DNA from: Euonymus europaeus
Lineage: Eukaryota; Streptophyta; Magnoliopsida; Celastrales; Celastraceae
Length of the DNA: 64,000 nt
NCBI GenBank assembly: GCA_963580455.1
Contig: OY756963.1
Coordinates: forward strand, 27,795,555-27,859,554
Direction of reading: 5' to 3'
In this document: one piece after another, positions 60,909-64,000 of the stretch
Position numbering within the stretch: the stretch's first letter is position 1
Layout of the letters: each line of letters opens with the position of its first letter
Notes under the pieces: model-generated
The model's database searches: none
What the model was told of the DNA's origin: nothing
Seen by the model: the letters and a program-made list of their open reading frames with translations, nothing else
Translations under genes and position numbers: made by a program

Positions 60909-62058
60909 ATAGGTGCAGAAATGCACCTGTATTTCTGAGTTTGTAGGGCAGTTAATTATGAGATTTTAAGTCCAATTATTACTTAATTGGTGTTTATTTG
61001 AGCAGGTGAGAGCTGGCTGGAATATGGTGATTTAAAGAGTTTTCTGGGCAAACAGTGCGACCCGATTGTGAACAAGATGTAACCAAAGTGCGACCTGTTT
61101 GTGACCTCAGTTTTTATCGGGCCAGTGACATAATGCTGATGGGCTGACGTGGCAAGTAGGGTTTTTAACTTCTAAAAACTCGACCAAAAAGGGGATTGGA
61201 CGCCGTGGCATTGGAGAACAAGGGAGAGAAGACTCAAGACTCAGGAGGCACGGAGAGAAGAGGATTCCTAGCACAATTCGGCATTCTTCTTCTTCAATTA
61301 ATTTGAGGATTAATTTTACAGAGTTGAAACATGAACATGTGTAACTAAATTCTTATTTAGTTTGGTTTGGTTAGTTTCTTCTACTACAACTTGTTGCAAA
61401 ATTTGATTGACGATTATACCAGGTTTAATTCATTGATTCTCTGAATTTAATGTTGATTTCTTATTATTGTGTTTGCCTGATCAACATCATGATGATAAGA
61501 ATTGTTAGTTAAGCACATTCGGCTGACCCATACCCGGTGATTGACGGAGTAACAAGAATCTGCATAGGATCCAGATTTGGGAATTGTGAACACAATTGAC
61601 TAGGTGGTACACCAACACTTAGGGTTGTGCGATTGTCGACTTTCTCGTTCATATGTTTGCCTTAGGGAAATCTTAGGGTACACCAACCAAGACCCCTACG
61701 GTAAGAAAAGATTTTGGGCTGGACCAAAGCCAAAGTCGTTGCTTAGGAAAGTCAAAATTAGGAGAGCCGGACCAAGGTCTTCTAATTGACAACGGTAAAC
61801 CTTTAAATTGTGTGATTGCATATTAAGTTGTGTGATTGAGTGACAGTAGAAGAACAACACCAACCCAAGCTAGATCTCCTCCATATATTTATTAATCCAA
61901 TTTTAGCATAATTTAATTGTTTATTGCAATCTGAATTTTCTACGTTATTATTGCTATTTTGTTTGTTTGGTGATTGATACAGTCCCTGTGGATTCGACCT
62001 CACTCTCTTTTATACTGTCCTTCGACACGTACACTTGCGATTGGGTAAGACCCGTCAG
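60909..62058 (+). mobile_element. Solo LTR of a Tat-type gypsy element
   Basis: It starts TGATAGGTGCAGAAATGCAC, a hallmark start of Tat/Athila-type LTRs, and ends after CCCTGTGGATTCGACCTCAC, ACACGTACACTTGCGATTGG and GACCCGTCA, the usual 3' end of that group. No PBS, gag or pol follows. A clear TSD was not found (GTAAAG left, GTATT right), so the right border is less certain than the left. Confidence 0.7.
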
Positions 62059-62666
62059 TATTTGATATTGCAGGTTTACTTGCGATATTTTATATCGACC
62101 ATAAAGAGGTTAGTATTGATTTTCTAACCTTCTTCATGCTATGATTGAATTTTTAGATCTAAGAATTTTTGTATGAAATTAATACTAGAAGCATGCTAGG
62201 ATTAATTACAAAAATTAATTAGATCTAAGATGACACACTTGATAGGCGTGTAGCACTCTAGGGTGGTATGGCTTCCGATTAAATTTTTTGATTTGTACCT
62301 ATGCTAAGAACGATCCATAACACGCTTCCGCATGTTCTAAAATTAATTTTAGCAACCAACATAGCCCCCACAGTACGGTATGGAATTCTATTGAGTATTG
62401 GTTTAATTTGCATTGGGGGTATAATTATAATTACAGTTGCCTAGGTAGATTGCTTTAAAAGGTGAACCCTAACTCAATTGTATATACTAGAATTTGTTAT
62501 CTAAAGGAAATCATTAACTCTCTTTGATATAGGTATTCTAGTCGAGCCATTAAATCTCATGTTCTTCTTTTGTTTTTACTGTTTGATTGTTCTATAATAT
62601 AGATTGTGATAATCTATTTGTGTGTGAGTCGATTAGTCAACAAATATGCCTCATTGCGAGTCACAC
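62059..62666 (+). mobile_element. LTR-like sequence, probably copia, right part
   Basis: Continues the style of 58800-60905 (TTGATATTGCAGGTTTACTT, GGTTAGTATTGATTTTCTAA). No gene. Confidence 0.35.
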
Positions 62667-63124
62667 CAAGGTTTTCAGAACCGGATCGGTCAGACTCTGA
62701 AAATTCTTCGGTTCATGGTTCAACCGGGGTTCAAATTGGGTTCAATATATTTAATTATTTAATATATATTTAATTACTTATTAAATATAAAATATAAAAT
62801 ATAAAATAACAAAATAAATTTGATACTTCATAATGATACATGTAAAAAAATAACACTATTTCATAAAATTTAACAAAAACAATACTTACAATCATTCTTA
62901 ATCATAACTAGTAAGTTTTAAATGTTAAACATAGCATAAAAAAAGTAAGATCAAACAAAAAGCAATAAAAATTGCAAAGTCCTAATACTCCAAAGTTCAA
63001 GTCATTTGTAGTACAAATTGTTCATAACAATATTAATACGAGAAGCACATAACAAAGTCTAAACTCCAAACCAAAATGTCCAAAAGTAGTACAAGATCAA
63101 GCTAAATGCATCTCTAAATCAGGA

Positions 63125-63258
63125 TCAAGCCTCACCACCACCATCATCATTTATGGTTCCACTTGTAGCACCAATATTAATTTGCATGTTATCACCATCA
63201 TCACCAAACGATGTCAAGTCGATATCCTCATTATCCATATCATCAACAACATTGTCAT
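63125..63258 (-). pseudogene. hAT transposase acidic C-terminal exon
   Basis: After a TTTTAG acceptor, the frame reads DNVVDDMDNEDIDLTSFGDD and ends GGGEA followed by TGA. Acidic tails of this kind close many plant hAT proteins. Only about 110 bp separate this exon from the end of the N-terminal frame, so roughly 500 residues of core are missing. Confidence 0.55.
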
Positions 63259-63369
63259 CTAAAATTCAATGAAAGAATAAGAAATCATAATCTCATAAAT
63301 CAACCAACAATAAAGTTGAGCTCCTGGGATAGTACGTGGAGCAAAAGTAGCATTTGTCTTTCCCTTCCC

Positions 63370-63825
63370 ATGCTCATTAATTGAGATTACTCGCTTCCTA
63401 ATGGGAGGATTTCCTCTTGAGAATATCCATATGGATTTTCCCTTTCAAACCTTTCCTCGACATCTAATTTTTTCTCCATATGAGATTTCAAATTTTCTTC
63501 CATGTCTAACTTCATATTGAACTTTTCGACATCTAACAACTTGTTCCTTTTTCCAAGAAAGGTGTTGTTTCAATCTATGAATTCCCCCACCTTTAAATTG
63601 CTTTGAACAATATAAGCAAGCGTAAATTTTGGTACCTTTACTGTCAATCTCAAATTTGACATGGCCCCAAGCTGGATCTATTTTTTTACGTGCCCCTCCC
63701 CCTCCTCCAGAATCAACAGATGCAATAGAAGCATTAATAGGGATTGAAGCAACTATACTTGGAGTTTGAGCAAATTGAGCAGTAATTGGAGTCGAAGCGA
63801 TTGTAGAATTATGCTCAGAAGACAT
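63370..63825 (-). pseudogene. hAT transposase N-terminus with BED finger (frameshifted)
   Basis: The first good ATG is at 63825. A Ser/Thr/Ala-rich N-terminus and a GGGGGA stretch lead into the BED domain: DPAWGHVKFEIDSKGTKIYA, CLYCSKQFKGG, HRLKQHLSW (Cys and His ligands present), then VVRCRKVQYEV. At about 63515 the frame shifts by one base: the next frame continues with DMEENLKSHMEKK and ERENPYGYSQEEI, as in related transposases, until a TAA at about 63394. The BED finger would bind the element ends. Confidence 0.75.
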
Positions 63826-64000
63826 GCTTCGAACTTCAAAGTTCAAAGTCAATTGCTATCAAATGATAAAACAAAAGTCATATTTACCACTCACAGTTTC
63901 TAGCAAGTAATATCTATGCATGAATGCACATGAACATAGCTTTAGAACACAACTAGCCATTTAAATCTTTTTTCAGTACTCGGGCCCTAACCTAGATACA

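Larger units (their letters stand above)
62667..64000 (-). mobile_element. hAT-type DNA transposon, internally deleted, runs off the right edge
   Basis: On the minus strand the element carries a BED-finger exon (about 63825-63370) and a short acidic C-terminal exon (63258-63125). The left end at 62667, CAAGGTTTTCAGAACCGGAT followed by several GGTTC/CCGG words, resembles hAT ends common in plants. The catalytic RNase H-like core and the dimerisation domain that should lie between the two exons are absent. The other end is outside the window. Confidence 0.7.

Overview
The window is nuclear DNA of a flowering plant, almost certainly a eudicot; I cannot name the species. The evidence is GT-AG introns in clear plant genes, AT-rich intergenic sequence, plant Ty1/copia and Tat-type Ty3/gypsy retrotransposons, an Au-like SINE, a Helitron end, and PIF/Harbinger and hAT relatives. 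No rRNA gene, true tRNA gene or CRISPR array was seen.

Four or five real genes sit in a sea of mobile elements. (1) 8468-11627 (+): a five-exon HAD phosphatase matching plant PGPP1 (phosphatidylglycerophosphate phosphatase), with a large SINE-built inverted repeat in its last intron. (2) 12622-14240 (-): a complete three-exon cytochrome P450 of the CYP718 type, 477 aa, tail-to-tail with PGPP1. (3) 24158-25445 (+): a three-exon PROTODERMAL FACTOR 1 (PDF1) gene for an epidermal proline-rich wall protein. (4) 49426-51414 (-): an intact 662-aa BED-finger/hAT-transposase-derived protein of the DAYSLEEPER/RICESLEEPER kind. (5) 56468-57356 (+): a MYB/SANT-like protein carried inside a PIF/Harbinger element. 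From memory, CYP718 and PDF1 are adjacent loci in Arabidopsis and PGPP1 lies in the sister duplicated segment, so 8-25 kb looks like an ancient collinear block stretched by transposons.

Layout. 1-1.1 kb: end of a copia-type LTR (-). 1.1-1.8 kb: broken acidic reading frame. 2.9-8.0 kb: 5' half of a decayed Tat-lineage gypsy element (-). 8.2 kb: GGCCCGA-rich dispersed repeat. 8.5-14.2 kb: PGPP1 and CYP718. 14.2-18.4 kb: repeats, including a probable long-LTR remnant. 18.4-21.8 kb: copia element (+) with two 203-bp LTRs and an internal deletion. 22.27 kb: Helitron 3' end. 24.2-25.4 kb: PDF1. 26.26-35.26 kb: a very young LTR element (-) with 2.09-kb LTRs, perfect TSD and no gag-pol (LARD-like), carrying one small antisense ORF. 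38.4-40.1 kb: LARD-like repeat with 181-bp tandem units. 40.2-45.7 kb: decayed copia element (+) split by a 1,363-bp solo LTR with perfect TSD and containing a scrap of CACTA terminus. 45.7-48.1 kb: two head-to-tail truncated LTRs (-). 49.4-53.1 kb: BED/hAT gene and its upstream region. 53.5-57.7 kb: a foldback element whose right arm was split by the Harbinger element. 57.7-62.7 kb: AT-rich repeats and nested LTR sequence. 62.67 kb to the end: a hAT element (-) keeping its BED exon and acidic C-terminus but not the catalytic core.

The genes do not form one pathway. PGPP1 belongs to plastid phosphatidylglycerol synthesis, CYP718 to specialised or terpenoid-like oxidation of unknown substrate, PDF1 to the epidermal cell wall. 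The main interest is transposon history, which can be read from target-site duplications and broken symmetries. No previously undescribed system was proved. The best candidates are the antisense ORF in the young LARD, the PGPP1 intron hairpin, and the retained MYB/SANT gene.
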